Shown piece by piece: positions 44,577-55,099 of a stretch of DNA of 64,000 nucleotides. Numbering within the stretch: position 1 is the stretch's first letter; each line of letters starts with the position of its first letter. The stretch is taken from positions 1,809,001-1,873,000 of the forward strand of contig NZ_CP016027.1 in the NCBI RefSeq assembly GCF_001663815.1, written 5' to 3'. A model generated the notes under the pieces. It ran no database searches. It had not been told where the DNA came from and worked only from the letters and a program-made list of their open reading frames with translations. The DNA comes from Halothiobacillus diazotrophicus. GTDB taxonomy: Bacteria; Pseudomonadota; Gammaproteobacteria; Halothiobacillales; Halothiobacillaceae. The translations under genes were made by a program, and so were the position numbers.

Positions 44577-47269
44577 GGGGTCTCCTTGGTTTCGTAAATC
44601 AAACCCAGTTCGCTGGAGATCCGCACCTGCGGGTCATCGATCCAGCGTGATTCGGAGTCGAGCCGTAGTGGATAAGCGTTACGCAGCAAGGCGCTTTGCC
44701 GCCAGCCTTCGGGCACGCCCTGCGCCCGTAACCGCGTAACGATACCTTTGCGCGAGAGGTTCACGGCACGCAGATACCAGGCCTTGGCCTGCGCGAAATC
44801 AGGCGCCACGGTGGGGTCGAAAGCGTCCGACGCGAAGAGCGGCACAACGAGGACGGAATCCTCGCCGAGCCGGGTTCTGACCTTAAGGCTGGCGTGGACG
44901 CCGGGCTCATCGTCGTCGTATAGGGTGAAACGCATACCTGTTTTCCACGAAGCGTCGTCAGGCAGACCGATGATGGACCGATGGGCTTCGCCGAAATGGG
45001 CAAATTCCTTACCCAGTGCGTCCTGCATGGCGCGATCAAGGCGAGCTTCGAGCGAGGCTTCGACGTCGACAGATTCCTCGTAGACCGATGCCACCAGCAC
45101 GTCGATGTCGTCCGGAAGTTGCAGCGTCGGTTTGCCGCGTAACAGGCTGCGGGTACGGAGCAGCACGTCTTCGCGGTAAACAGCTCCCCACCACAGCGGC
45201 TTGCCGAAGCACGGCGGCGGGTCTTCCGCCAGCCCGGCGACGATGAGGTTGGGCTCAGCGACATGGCGCGCACCACGCGCATGCCGCCACAACCGCCCGG
45301 CACGTTGCAGCAGCAGATCGATGGGTGCGAGGTCGGTGACAATGAGGTCGAAATCGAGGTCGAGGCTTTGCTCGGCCACCTGGGTGGCGATGAGGATTTT
45401 CCTGCCCGTGCGCGGGGCGGGCGAAGTATTGTCGGGCGGACCAAACAACTTCAGAACAGCGTCCTCGCGGCGCTGCCGCGCGTCGGCGGGGAAGCGGGCG
45501 TGGAAGAGGTAAACCTCCGTGTCGTCAGGCAGCCGCTTACCGATAGGCTCACCATCAACCATCAACGGCGCACCTACTCCATAATCCCGGTACAAATCCT
45601 GAGCGCGCTGCACGGTGTTGGTGAGCGCCAACGCGTAGCCCCCGTCAACGAGTTGCGCTTCGAGTGCGGCCTTGATCGCATCGAGATCGGCGGTGACCGC
45701 TTCCACGCGCAGGGTCAGGCGGCGCCTGGGGTCGGCGTCAAACGAGGTCGACCGCACCGCTTCGCCCGGCTGGTAAACCGAAAGGCGTGGATAAATGGCG
45801 TCTGGTTCCGGCGGCTTCTGTCCAACCAGTTCCGCGAGCTGACGACGCGTCTGCGGTGGCAGCGTTGCCGTCAGTAGTACGACCGACGCGCCAAGCGCCA
45901 GCAACCAGCGCAATAAGTGAAGCAAGAGCGTGCCGGTGTAAGCGTCGTAGGCGTGGATCTCATCGAACACGACGACGCGATTCGCCAAGCCCCACATACG
46001 CACGAACTGATGGCGCACCGGAAGGATGGTGAGCAGCGCCTGATCAATGGTGCCGACGCCATATTCCGAGAGCAAGGCTCTCTTCTTGTGGGTGAACCAT
46101 TCGCTGGCGCGCACATCACCGCCCTTGGCGATATCAGAAATGCCACCGGGCTTGAGTTGTTGGAATTCGTCGTTGAGCAGTGCGCCCCCATGCAACAGTT
46201 GCATATCCAGTTGCCGATCACCGCGCTGGCTCTGCAAGAACTTGAGCACACGGTGAAACATCGCATTGCCGGTGGCCTTGGTCGGCAAAGCGACATAGAG
46301 CCCACGATGTCCGAGCCGCCGCTGTAATTCCAGATGCGCGTACAACGCGGCCTCGGTCTTGCCTTCACCCATTGGCGCTTCGATCAGCAGAATCGTGGGT
46401 TGGTCGATGGCAGCAAGCGCGTTGACCATCGCTGTTTGTAAAGGGCGCGGTGCAAAGCCGAATACCTCATCGAACGGTCGTGCATCGTCCATAAGTGGCA
46501 AACGTGGCAGCCAGCCAATCTGGTTCAGCGCGTTTTCGACGTTAATCGCGCGACGGGTCCGGAACCACGCCGACGGATCCTCGCAATCGTGCGGCGTGCC
46601 GAAGGGGAAAACCGCTTCGTTTGATCCAATCCAATCGGCGAAGCTGGTCAACCCCGCCAACAACATGAAATCCGGACCGGAGAGCGATGGTTTGCTGGGC
46701 GGCGCACCAGGAGCGAAGACTGCGATTAGAGATTGGAACAGCCCACGACGGGTCTCTTGCCATGCGGGTTTACCGAGTGCACGACGATTGCCTCCGAGCC
46801 GGTCAAGCGTCAAAAGGGCCGCCCGCTCTCCATGGTGACACCCCACCGCGTCCGCGACCAGTTCCGCCATGTCTTCGGGCCAGCCATGTTCGATCAACAG
46901 TTCGAGTAACTCAACCTGGCTGACAAACGCATGATTGATTGACGTATCGGGACTCGGCCCGACATCCAGGCCCGACAGGTTTTTCCACTTGCACTGAAAC
47001 CCTGGGCATCCCTTACCCAAATCATGACAGGCGATCAGCAGTAGAAGCCACGGTTGAGCATCAACCCAATCCAACCCCAACGCGGCAGCAAGGCGATCTC
47101 GCGTGCCTTGTGGTTCGCGCGCCATAATACCGTCTGCGCAGGCAGCGACATCAAGAAGGTGAAGCAATAACGGATGCCACGCGTCGGTGCCGATGTCACG
47201 GGTCTTAGCCCACAGCAAATGGTGCGCAGGTAACGCCAAATCAACGACCGGATCTATCGACTCTGACAC
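44573..47269 (-). CDS. cas3: Cas3, CRISPR nuclease-helicase
   Basis: An 898-aa target-degrading enzyme. The HD nuclease comes first, with HLLDVAAC, ACHDLGK (HD at 82-83) and GCHHG. The SF2 helicase follows: Walker A around 298-305 (EAPMGEGKTEA), DEIH at about 436-439, LLTATLP, and the motif VI region LLQRAGRLWRH. The start is GTG at 47269 with GGGAG upstream; an ATG start is not available near the domain. It is the first gene of the operon and lies about 70 bases from the promoter candidate. Confidence 0.96.
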   Translation of the reverse strand: MSESIDPVVDLALPAHHLLWAKTRDIGTDAWHPLLLHLLDVAACADGIMAREPQGTRDRLAAALGLDWVDAQPWLLLLIACHDLGKGCPGFQCKWKNLSGLDVGPSPDTSINHAFVSQVELLELLIEHGWPEDMAELVADAVGCHHGERAALLTLDRLGGNRRALGKPAWQETRRGLFQSLIAVFAPGAPPSKPSLSGPDFMLLAGLTSFADWIGSNEAVFPFGTPHDCEDPSAWFRTRRAINVENALNQIGWLPRLPLMDDARPFDEVFGFAPRPLQTAMVNALAAIDQPTILLIEAPMGEGKTEAALYAHLELQRRLGHRGLYVALPTKATGNAMFHRVLKFLQSQRGDRQLDMQLLHGGALLNDEFQQLKPGGISDIAKGGDVRASEWFTHKKRALLSEYGVGTIDQALLTILPVRHQFVRMWGLANRVVVFDEIHAYDAYTGTLLLHLLRWLLALGASVVLLTATLPPQTRRQLAELVGQKPPEPDAIYPRLSVYQPGEAVRSTSFDADPRRRLTLRVEAVTADLDAIKAALEAQLVDGGYALALTNTVQRAQDLYRDYGVGAPLMVDGEPIGKRLPDDTEVYLFHARFPADARQRREDAVLKLFGPPDNTSPAPRTGRKILIATQVAEQSLDLDFDLIVTDLAPIDLLLQRAGRLWRHARGARHVAEPNLIVAGLAEDPPPCFGKPLWWGAVYREDVLLRTRSLLRGKPTLQLPDDIDVLVASVYEESVDVEASLEARLDRAMQDALGKEFAHFGEAHRSIIGLPDDASWKTGMRFTLYDDDEPGVHASLKVRTRLGEDSVLVVPLFASDAFDPTVAPDFAQAKAWYLRAVNLSRKGIVTRLRAQGVPEGWRQSALLRNAYPLRLDSESRWIDDPQVRISSELGLIYETKETP

Positions 47270-47329
47270 GAAACCTATGCTCCCTCGGCCTCATTGATCA
47301 GCCGCGAACAGTTCAGACACCAGTCACAC

Positions 47330-47344
47330 GTCAACTAAGTTGAC
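47330..47344. promoter_or_regulatory. Palindrome at the cas transcription start (operator candidate)
   Basis: GTCAACT and AGTTGAC flank one central A. It sits two bases downstream of the -10 box of the cas promoter and so covers the expected start site, a classical repressor position. No regulator is encoded next to it except the RHH antitoxin inside the operon. Confidence 0.55.
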
Positions 47345-47346
47345 TC

Positions 47347-47374
47347 ATTATGGCAGTACATGGCACACAAGCAA
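47347..47374 (-). promoter_or_regulatory. Sigma-70-type promoter candidate of the cas operon
   Basis: On the minus strand TTGCTT (47369-47374) is followed by a 16-base spacer and CATAAT (47347-47352). Both match the sigma-70 consensus at most positions. Transcription would begin near 47340, giving a leader of about 70 bases before the cas3 GTG. Confidence 0.55.
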
Positions 47375-47541
47375 TAGAGGGGAAAAATCCGAAGCAGACA
47401 AAGCGGAACGTATGGTCACGAAAGTCGGAACGATTCGGATCAAGGTGGACAACCTGACTCATCCCCAAAATTGACCATCAATAATCGACCTGCGCATCAT
47501 CTTCATTCTTGGCCAACATCAACACGTTAGTAATCGCACAC

Positions 47542-47580
47542 ACCGGTGCGCTCATACCATGAAGCGTCCTGGACGGAGGG
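47542..47580 (+). repeat. Right copy of imperfect direct repeat flanking the CRISPR-Cas island
   Basis: Pairs with 36342-36379 in the same orientation; most differences are transitions. It lies between the cas promoter and ssb. Confidence 0.55.
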
Positions 47581-47706
47581 ATCGGGCCATTTCTGACACC
47601 CTATCAGTATCAATACATGTGCCCTCGCACCGCCTCCAATGCAATACCTCCACTAGGTGGTAGATCTGCATGGAAACCCCAGGTCAGATGCAACTCCATA
47701 AAATGC

Positions 47707-47733
47707 AAAAAAAGCCAGCATTTCTGCTGGCTT
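47707..47733 (-). terminator. Rho-independent terminator of ssb
   Basis: Read on the minus strand AAGCCAGCA and TGCTGGCTT (47712-47733) pair around a four-base loop and are followed by a T-run. It lies about 37 bases past the ssb stop and separates ssb from the CRISPR-Cas island. Confidence 0.85.
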
Positions 47734-47769
47734 GAGTTACATTTGCAACACTTTTACCGATGGTAGAAT

Positions 47770-48315
47770 CTAGAACGGAATATCGTCCTCGCCAAACCCC
47801 TGATCCGCACGGGCTGGAGCGCGCGGCGGCGGGGGCGGTGCGCCGTAGCTGTCGCGGTTGCCGCTGCTGCGGGCTGCCGCCGGGGCGCGGGAACCGCCAC
47901 GGGCCGGCGGGGCGTTGCCGTAGTCGTCGTCCATGCCGCCGCTGGAGCCGGCACCGCCGCCCGAACCGGAGCCGCCTCGGCCGCCGATCATCTGCATTTC
48001 GCTGGCGACGATTTCGGTGGTGTAGCGGTCCTGACCGTCCTGGCCCTGCCATTTGCGGGTTTGCAGGCGGCCTTCCACATAGACCTGGCTCCCTTTCTTC
48101 AGGTATTCGCCGGCAATTTCCGCCAGACGGTTGAAGAACACGACACGATGCCACTCGGTGTTTTCCTTGGTTTCGCCGGTGTCCTTGTCGCGCCAGGTTT
48201 CGGAGGTAGCCACGGTGATGTTGGTGACCTGCCCGCCGCTCGGCATGTACCGCACCTCGGGGTCCTTGCCCAGATTGCCCAAGATGATGACTTTATTGAT
48301 TCCGCGACTGGCCAT
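47770..48315 (-). CDS. ssb: Single-stranded DNA-binding protein
   Basis: A 181-aa SSB with the OB-fold start [20 protein letters not shown] and the segment [22 protein letters not shown] Gly/Ala/Pro-rich linker leads to the acidic tip EDDIPF that binds repair and replication partners. It is divergent from uvrA, as in E. coli. Confidence 0.97.
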   Translation of the reverse strand: MASRGINKVIILGNLGKDPEVRYMPSGGQVTNITVATSETWRDKDTGETKENTEWHRVVFFNRLAEIAGEYLKKGSQVYVEGRLQTRKWQGQDGQDRYTTEIVASEMQMIGGRGGSGSGGGAGSSGGMDDDYGNAPPARGGSRAPAAARSSGNRDSYGAPPPPPRAPARADQGFGEDDIPF

Positions 48316-48471
48316 CGGTGATTCCTCTTCTCAATATATGCGCTCGGCCGCTGCTGGCGGTTCCAGCGCGGCACTAAAGTCCGTACTATAAATCACTTGG
48401 CCGGATCTTTCCCCCTGGATTGCTGGCGTGGCTCTTTACCCCCTGATTATCTTGCTCGAACTTGGATTCCC

Positions 48472-51300
48472 ATGGCTGACCCGTTTATTCGCATTCGCGG
48501 CGCACGCACGCACAACCTGAAAAACATCGATGTGGATTTGCCGCGCGACAAACTGATCGTGATCACCGGGCTGTCCGGTTCCGGCAAATCGTCGCTGGCC
48601 TTCGACACCCTGTTCGCCGAGGGCCAACGCCGCTACGTGGAGTCGCTGTCGGCCTATGCCCGCCAGTTCCTGTCGATGATGGACAAGCCGGACGTGGACT
48701 ACATCGAGGGCCTGTCGCCGGCGATTTCGATCGAGCAGAAAACGACCTCGCACAACCCGCGTTCGACGGTCGGCACGGTGACGGAGATCTACGATTACCT
48801 GCGCCTGCTGTACGCCCGGGCGGGGATTCCGCGCTGCCCCGAGCACGGCATCGATCTCACCGCGCAAACGGTGTCGCAGATGGTCGACTGGGTACTGGCC
48901 CTGCCGGAGGAATCCCGCTGGCTGCTGCTGGCGCCGGTGATCGAGAACCGCAAGGGCGAGCACCACAAGCTGTTCGACGAATGGCGGGCGCAAGGCTTCC
49001 TGCGGGTGCGCATCAACGGCACCGTGTACGAGATCGACGAGATTCCCCCGCTCGACCCCAAGGGCAAGAACACCATCGAGGTGGTGGTGGACCGCATCAA
49101 GGTTCGCTCCGACCTCGGCCTGCGCCTGGCCGAATCCTTCGAAACCGCCTTGCGCATCGCCGAAGGCCGCGCCGTGCTGGCCAGCATGGACGACGAGACC
49201 AGCCATACCTTTTCGGCCCGCCATGCCTGCCCGGTGTGCGGCTATTCCCTGGCCGAACTCGAGCCGCGTCTGTTCTCGTTCAACAATCCGGTGGGCGCCT
49301 GCCCGACCTGCGACGGCTTGGGCGTGAAACAGTTCTTCGATCCGGCCAAGGTGATCGTCAACGAGGAACTGTCGCTGGCCGGCGGCGCGATCCGCGGCTG
49401 GGACCGGCGTAACGTCTACTACTATCAGCTGCTGCTCTCCCTGGCCCAGCACTACGGTTTCGACCTGGAAACGGCCTGGCAGGATCTGCCGACCGGTATC
49501 CAGGACAAGATCCTGAACGGCAGCGGCCGCGAGAAGATCGTGTTCACCTATCTGAGTCCGCGTGGCAAGCCGAGTACCAAGGAGCATACCTGGGAAGGCG
49601 TGCTGCCGAACATGGATCGCCGTTATCGCGAAACCGATTCCCAGGCCGTGCGCGAGGAACTGGCGAAATACATTTCCGAACAGGCCTGCCCGGCCTGCCA
49701 CGGCGCGCGACTGAATCAGGCCGCGCGGCATGTGTTCATCGCCGATCACAACCTGCCGGCCATCAGCGCGCTCTCCATCGCCAAGGCCGCCGAGTTTTTC
49801 CATAATCTGAGCCTGGAAGGCGCGCGCGGCGAGATCGCCGGACGGATCGTGCGGGAAATCGGGGCGCGTCTGGGCTTCCTGAACGACGTGGGCCTCACCT
49901 ATCTCTCCCTCGACCGCTCGGCGGAAACCCTGTCCGGTGGCGAAGCGCAACGCATCCGCCTGGCGAGCCAGATCGGCTCAGGGCTCGTCGGCGTCACCTA
50001 TATTCTCGACGAACCCTCCATCGGCCTGCACCAGCGCGACAACGACCGCCTGCTCGGCACCCTCACGCATCTGCGCGAACTGGGCAACACGGTGATCGTG
50101 GTCGAGCACGACGAGGACGCCATCCGCGCGGCCGATTACGTGCTGGACATCGGCCCCGGCGCCGGGGTGCACGGCGGTCAGGTGGTGGCCCGCGGCACAC
50201 CCGAGGAAATCGCCGCCACGCCGGATTCCCTGACAGGCGATTTCCTGGCCGGACGACGGGCCATTGCGGTTCCCGAACGTACGGCGCCGAACCCGGATCG
50301 CCTACTGCGGCTCCATGGCGCGAGCGGGAACAACCTCAAGGGCGCCGTACTGGAAATCCCCATTGGCCTGCTGACCTGCGTGACGGGCGTTTCCGGCTCC
50401 GGGAAATCCACCCTGATCAACGACACGCTGTTCCGCATTGCCGCACGCGATCTCAACGGCGCGAGTACGCATCCCGCGCCTTACGAGCGCATCGAGCATC
50501 TCAACCTGCTCGACAAGGTCATCGACATCGACCAGTCGCCCATCGGCCGCACCCCGCGCAGCAACCCGGCGACCTACACGGGCCTGTTCACCCCGATCCG
50601 CGATCTGTTCGCGGGCACCCAGGAAGCACGCTCGCGCGGTTACTCGCCGGGCCGTTTCTCGTTCAACGTGAAGGGCGGGCGCTGCGAAGCCTGCCAGGGC
50701 GACGGCGTGATCAAGGTGGAAATGCACTTCCTGCCGGATGTGTATGTGCCCTGCGACGTGTGCCACGGCGCCCGCTACAACCGCGAAACCCTGGACATCC
50801 GCTACAAGGGCAAAACGATCGCCGACGTGCTGGGCATGACGGTCGAGGATGCCGCGCCGTTCTTCGAGGCCGTTCCCGCCCTGCATCGCAAGCTCACCAC
50901 CCTGCTCGACGTGGGTCTGGGCTATCTCAAGCTCGGCCAGAACGCCACGACGCTCTCGGGCGGCGAGGCCCAGCGGGTCAAGCTCGCGCGGGAACTCTCC
51001 AAGCGGGATACGGGCAACACCCTGTACATCCTCGACGAGCCGACCACCGGTCTGCACTTCGCCGACGTCGAGCAACTGCTTGCCGTGCTCTATCGCCTGC
51101 GCGACCAGGGCAATACCGTGGTGGTGATCGAGCACAACCTCGACGTGATCAAGACGGCGGACTGGATCGTGGACCTGGGGCCGGAAGGCGGCAGCGGCGG
51201 CGGCGAGATCATCGCCAACGGCACGCCGGAAACCGTGGCCCGCAATCCGCGCTCCCACACGGGCCGCTACCTCGCGCGCTTACTGGTTCCCCCGGCGTAA
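48472..51300 (+). CDS. uvrA: UvrA, excinuclease ABC subunit A
   Basis: A 942-aa damage-recognition ATPase of nucleotide excision repair. The first Walker A is GLSGSGKSS (33-41) and the second GVSGSGKST; both signature motifs LSGGEAQR are present. Two zinc modules are seen as CPVC...CPTC and CEAC...CDVC. The start at 48472 is supported by the conserved N-terminus ([18 protein letters not shown]). It is divergent from ssb and ends 19 bases from the converging membrane-protein gene. Confidence 0.98.
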   Translation: MADPFIRIRGARTHNLKNIDVDLPRDKLIVITGLSGSGKSSLAFDTLFAEGQRRYVESLSAYARQFLSMMDKPDVDYIEGLSPAISIEQKTTSHNPRSTVGTVTEIYDYLRLLYARAGIPRCPEHGIDLTAQTVSQMVDWVLALPEESRWLLLAPVIENRKGEHHKLFDEWRAQGFLRVRINGTVYEIDEIPPLDPKGKNTIEVVVDRIKVRSDLGLRLAESFETALRIAEGRAVLASMDDETSHTFSARHACPVCGYSLAELEPRLFSFNNPVGACPTCDGLGVKQFFDPAKVIVNEELSLAGGAIRGWDRRNVYYYQLLLSLAQHYGFDLETAWQDLPTGIQDKILNGSGREKIVFTYLSPRGKPSTKEHTWEGVLPNMDRRYRETDSQAVREELAKYISEQACPACHGARLNQAARHVFIADHNLPAISALSIAKAAEFFHNLSLEGARGEIAGRIVREIGARLGFLNDVGLTYLSLDRSAETLSGGEAQRIRLASQIGSGLVGVTYILDEPSIGLHQRDNDRLLGTLTHLRELGNTVIVVEHDEDAIRAADYVLDIGPGAGVHGGQVVARGTPEEIAATPDSLTGDFLAGRRAIAVPERTAPNPDRLLRLHGASGNNLKGAVLEIPIGLLTCVTGVSGSGKSTLINDTLFRIAARDLNGASTHPAPYERIEHLNLLDKVIDIDQSPIGRTPRSNPATYTGLFTPIRDLFAGTQEARSRGYSPGRFSFNVKGGRCEACQGDGVIKVEMHFLPDVYVPCDVCHGARYNRETLDIRYKGKTIADVLGMTVEDAAPFFEAVPALHRKLTTLLDVGLGYLKLGQNATTLSGGEAQRVKLARELSKRDTGNTLYILDEPTTGLHFADVEQLLAVLYRLRDQGNTVVVIEHNLDVIKTADWIVDLGPEGGSGGGEIIANGTPETVARNPRSHTGRYLARLLVPPA

Positions 51301-51319
51301 ATCGCCCGGATCGACAAAA

Positions 51320-52120
51320 TCAGTCGGACACGGGCGCAGCATCGCGCCGCGTCAGAGTGAGATACGTCACCAATCCCAGAATCACGGCCAGGAACAGGGC
51401 ACTGGTGCCGACCGTACCCAAACCGAGCCCCTGATTCGCAACGGGCTGGGAGAGGTAATCCCCCAATGAGGCGCCCAAGGGCCTAGTTAGGATGTACGCC
51501 AGCCAAAAGGCCAGGATGGCGTTGAGCTTCAGGAAGACATAGGCCAGCGTCACCGCAGCAATCACGCCGGCAAACAATACGGCCGAAACCCAGTAGCCCA
51601 ATTGCAGACTTTCCGCTGCCAAGTCGCCGGCGGCCGTGCCCAACGCGAACGTGAAGAGGATCGCCGCCCAATAAAAAAGCTCGCGCGAGCGGGTGAACAC
51701 GCTGTGAATCGACAGCGTGCGCTCCTTTGCGAACCAGAAGGCAAACGTCGCGATCAATGCCACGCTGAATCCCGCCGTCGCCGCCTCAAGGGACACCCCG
51801 AAATGATCGACCAGATTATCGGTAATCAGGGTACCCACGACACTGATCAGCACGACGGCCAGCCAATACAGCCAGGGGATATATCGCGGGCTGCGAATCT
51901 GAGCGGTCAATACCGCCAGCAGCAATACGGTCATCACCACCGAGGTGCCGGTCAAGCCGAGGTTGAGACTGACATTCAGAAAATCCGCCGCAGTCTCTCC
52001 CACGGTCGTCGCCAGGATCTTGATGATCCAGAAGAACAGCGTGATTTCCGGTACCTTGCTCCACAACATGCTCGAGGCGGATTGGGCGGGAGACATTGTT
52101 GCATCGAGGGTGTTTGCCAT
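51320..52120 (-). CDS. COG4705-type uncharacterised membrane protein
   Basis: A 266-aa inner-membrane protein with about eight helices. Three related motifs, TTVGETAADFL, GTAAGDLAAESL and RPLGASLGDYLS, recur in register and suggest internal repeats, as in the COG4705 family. AGGAG supports the start at 52120; the earlier in-frame ATG lacks support. Function unknown. Confidence 0.9.
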   Translation of the reverse strand: MANTLDATMSPAQSASSMLWSKVPEITLFFWIIKILATTVGETAADFLNVSLNLGLTGTSVVMTVLLLAVLTAQIRSPRYIPWLYWLAVVLISVVGTLITDNLVDHFGVSLEAATAGFSVALIATFAFWFAKERTLSIHSVFTRSRELFYWAAILFTFALGTAAGDLAAESLQLGYWVSAVLFAGVIAAVTLAYVFLKLNAILAFWLAYILTRPLGASLGDYLSQPVANQGLGLGTVGTSALFLAVILGLVTYLTLTRRDAAPVSD

Positions 52121-52378
52121 GTTCGAACTCCTGGTTTCCTGAGTATTTTGATTCAGCACGAACCATACGAGACCCGACATGGCACAGAGATGAACGATGG
52201 ATTACCGTTCGGAAAACCGGGTACAACCGGATGCGCCCCCGGCATGGGCGTGGACGTGGGGCGCGACCAGAGGCAGGATCCGCTGCTAGAGCAGCGGTCG
52301 AAGCCGGTCAACGTCCGAGGGAGCATGGGGAGCGGGAGGGCGGGACCGCTGGGTACCGCCCAGGGGTAGGGCCACCTG

Positions 52379-53332
52379 CTAGTCGCCAGGCCGGGGCGCG
52401 AGCCAGGCCCGGGCGGACTGCTCATCCAGCTGGATCTGGGCGACCAGATCTGCCAGCGAATCGAATTTCCGCTCGTCGCGCAGGGGGTGCAGGAAGCGCA
52501 CCCGCAGAATCTGACCGTAGATATCCCGGTCGAAATCGAAGAGATGGACCTCAAGCCGGGCATCGCCGCCACTGACGGTCGGCCGGGTGCCCACGTTCGC
52601 CACGCCGGAATGGATCGAGCCGTCCGGCAATTCGGCATCCACCACGAACACGCCCCGCAGCGGGGAGAGGCGCCGGTTCAGGGCGACATTGGCCGTGGGA
52701 AAGCCCAGTTGCCGCCCGCGTTTGTCGCCGTGGGTCACCCGGCCGCAGAGCGTCACCGGCCGGCCCAGCAAACGGGCGGCACCCGCCACGTCCCGCTCGG
52801 CCAGATGGGCGCGAATCCGCGTGGATGACACGCGTTCGCCATCGACCTGCATGGTGTCGGCGGCCTGCACCCCGAAGCCCGACTGCGCCCCCATCCGTTC
52901 GAGCAGGGCGAAATCCCCTTGCCGGCCATGGCCGAATCGGAAATCGTCGCCGATCACGACCTGCCGGGCCTTGAGCGTCTCCACGAAAATATGCCGCACG
53001 AAATCCTCGGCCGGCATGTCCGCCAATCGACGGGTGAAGGGCAGCACGATCAGCGCTTCCGCGATCGGTCGCTCGGCCCCCAGTTCCCGGATGAAGCAGA
53101 CCCGTTCGCGCAGGCGCGTCAGCCGCGCGACGGGGGCATCGGGCCGGAAGAACTCGCGTGGCAGCGGCTCGAAGGTCATCACGACCAGCGGCAGGGACCC
53201 CGACTCGGCCAGGGCGGCCGCCTGCCGAAGCACGGCCTGATGCCCCAGATGCACGCCATCGAAGTTGCCGATCGTGACGACGCAGCCGTGCGGGAAACGA
53301 TCTGGGTCGGGAAGTCCACGAATGAGTTGCAT
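52379..53332 (-). CDS. ribF: RibF, bifunctional riboflavin kinase/FAD synthetase
   Basis: A 317-aa enzyme that makes FMN and FAD. The N-terminal nucleotidyltransferase has VVTIGNFDGVHLGHQA and GDDFRFGHGRQGD, with RVSSTRIRAHLAERD. The C-terminal kinase has GRQLGFPTANV and GTRPTVSGGDARLEVHLFDF. It follows murJ by 111 bases, the usual gamma order; ileS and lspA do not follow here. Confidence 0.97.
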   Translation of the reverse strand: MQLIRGLPDPDRFPHGCVVTIGNFDGVHLGHQAVLRQAAALAESGSLPLVVMTFEPLPREFFRPDAPVARLTRLRERVCFIRELGAERPIAEALIVLPFTRRLADMPAEDFVRHIFVETLKARQVVIGDDFRFGHGRQGDFALLERMGAQSGFGVQAADTMQVDGERVSSTRIRAHLAERDVAGAARLLGRPVTLCGRVTHGDKRGRQLGFPTANVALNRRLSPLRGVFVVDAELPDGSIHSGVANVGTRPTVSGGDARLEVHLFDFDRDIYGQILRVRFLHPLRDERKFDSLADLVAQIQLDEQSARAWLAPRPGD

Positions 53333-53443
53333 GACCGGGTCTCGGTTAATCTCGAACGGATGATTTAGGACGCATGATCTCGAATCGGCAGGCGTGCATG
53401 CATTGGCGCGCTGCCCGAGGCGCCGATTGTAACGCAGGGTGGC

Positions 53444-55099
53444 TCATTGCCCCGGCCCGCCGTGTCGCGCTTCGTGCGCCTCGTCGACCGCCTTAAGATC
53501 TCGAGGCGCGGCATCCTGCGTGGAACGCAGGTGCTGGAGCAGCCGCCGGGGGTGCAGGCCGCCGAGCCACCCCGTCAGCGCGAAAACCAGCGCCCCCCCC
53601 GTAATCAGCATCACCAGCACGCCGAAGCGCTGCCAGGCCGGCCAATGGCCCCAGCTCGCGGCCTGCGGGAGCACCCAGAGCAGCACGGCGCTCATTACCA
53701 GGGTCGCCGCCAGCACTTGCCGCAGAAACAGCCACAACGCCGGGTCCGGTCGCCAGCTCCCGCGTCGCCGGAGCGTGAACGCCAGCAGCCCGAAATTCAC
53801 CCAGGCCGCCAGCGCGGTGGTCAGGGCCAGCCCGACATGAGCGGCATAGCCACCCAGCAGGAAAATCCACGGCAACACGATGATGGCCTTGAATCCGAGG
53901 TTGGCGCCGACCGCCACCATGCCGATCTTCACCGGGGTCTTCGTGTCCTGCTGGGCATAGAAGCCGGGGGCAAAGATCTTGATGAGCAGGAAGGCGGGCA
54001 GGCCCAACGCATAGGCGGACATCGCCAGCGCCACCATATGGGTATCGAAGGCGTTGAACGATCCATATTGAAAGAGGGAGCTGAGCATCGGCTGCGCCAG
54101 CACGACAAGCCCGGCGCAGATCGGCAGGCCGAGCAGCACGGTGAACTTGATGGCCCAGTTGAGGGTGCCGTTGAAATCGCCGTGATCCGTCCGGCTGAAG
54201 GCACGCGAGAGCTTGGGCAGGATCACCGTGGAAATCGCCACACCGAACACGCCCAGCGGCAGTTCGACCAGCCGGTCGCTGTAGTAGAGCCAGGACACGC
54301 TGCCGGCCATGAGCAACGAGGCCAGAATCGTATCCACCAGCAGGTTCACCTGGGTGACCGACGCACCGAAAATCGCCGGGATCATCAACCGAATGGTTTT
54401 GCGTACGCCGGCGTGATGCCCAAAGCGCGGACGCGGCAGCAGGCCCAGTCGCGCCAGAAACGGCAGCAGAAATCCGAACTGCAGCACGCCGGCTGCAAGA
54501 ACGCCCCAGGCCAGGGCCATCACCGGCTCGGCAAAATACGGCGCGGCAAGTACCGTGGCGGCGATCATGGCGATATTCAGCCAGATGGGGGCCAGCGCCG
54601 GCATGGAGAAGCGGCCGAAGGCGTTCAGGGTACTGGCGGCAAAAGCCGTGAGCGAGATGAAGAACAGGTAGGGAAAAGTGATCCAAAGCATGTGCACGGC
54701 AAGATCGTGCTGAACCGGATCGCCCGTGAAGCCGGGCGCGAACACCAGGATCACGAGCGGCGCGCCGGCAATGCCAAGCCCCACCACCAGGATCAGAACG
54801 GCCGCCAGCGAGCCGAACATGTGATCGATGAAATCCTTCAGTTCTTCCGCCGTGTTCTTCTCGCGATATTCCGACAACACCGGCACGAAGGCTTGCTGGA
54901 AGGCGCCTTCGGCGAACAGTCGCCGCAGAAAGTTCGGAATCTTGAACACCACGAAGAAGGCATCGGTGGCCGGGCTGGCGCCGAACACCCGGGCCAGGAG
55001 CATGTCGCGCACGAAACCCAGAATTCGCGACAGCATGGTCATGCTGCCGATCACCGCCGTGGAACGCAGCAGGCTCACGGGACGACTAGTGTTGGCCAT
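53444..55099 (-). CDS. murJ: MurJ, lipid II flippase
   Basis: A 551-aa inner-membrane flippase for peptidoglycan precursor, with about 14 helices. The MOP/MVF signature is clear at the start (SMTMLSRILGFVRDMLLARV, then FFVVFKIPNFLRRLFAEGAF). It overlaps tesA by 14 bases on the same strand. Confidence 0.97.
   Translation of the reverse strand: MANTSRPVSLLRSTAVIGSMTMLSRILGFVRDMLLARVFGASPATDAFFVVFKIPNFLRRLFAEGAFQQAFVPVLSEYREKNTAEELKDFIDHMFGSLAAVLILVVGLGIAGAPLVILVFAPGFTGDPVQHDLAVHMLWITFPYLFFISLTAFAASTLNAFGRFSMPALAPIWLNIAMIAATVLAAPYFAEPVMALAWGVLAAGVLQFGFLLPFLARLGLLPRPRFGHHAGVRKTIRLMIPAIFGASVTQVNLLVDTILASLLMAGSVSWLYYSDRLVELPLGVFGVAISTVILPKLSRAFSRTDHGDFNGTLNWAIKFTVLLGLPICAGLVVLAQPMLSSLFQYGSFNAFDTHMVALAMSAYALGLPAFLLIKIFAPGFYAQQDTKTPVKIGMVAVGANLGFKAIIVLPWIFLLGGYAAHVGLALTTALAAWVNFGLLAFTLRRRGSWRPDPALWLFLRQVLAATLVMSAVLLWVLPQAASWGHWPAWQRFGVLVMLITGGALVFALTGWLGGLHPRRLLQHLRSTQDAAPRDLKAVDEAHEARHGGPGQ

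Larger units (their letters stand above)
47270..47706. other. Region upstream of cas3 and downstream of ssb
   Basis: It holds the cas promoter, the palindrome at 47330-47344 and the right flanking repeat at 47542-47580. On the minus strand a short frame ends at 47478 with MLAKNEDDAQVDY before its stop; this looks like the tail of a lost gene but no family was recognised. No other gene was found. Confidence 0.5.

Noticed and set aside
48351-48366. CTG-N10-CAG spaced like a LexA box between ssb and uvrA
   Set aside because: The inner bases do not fit the LexA consensus (CTGC...CCAG rather than CTGT...ACAG); such a match occurs often by chance.
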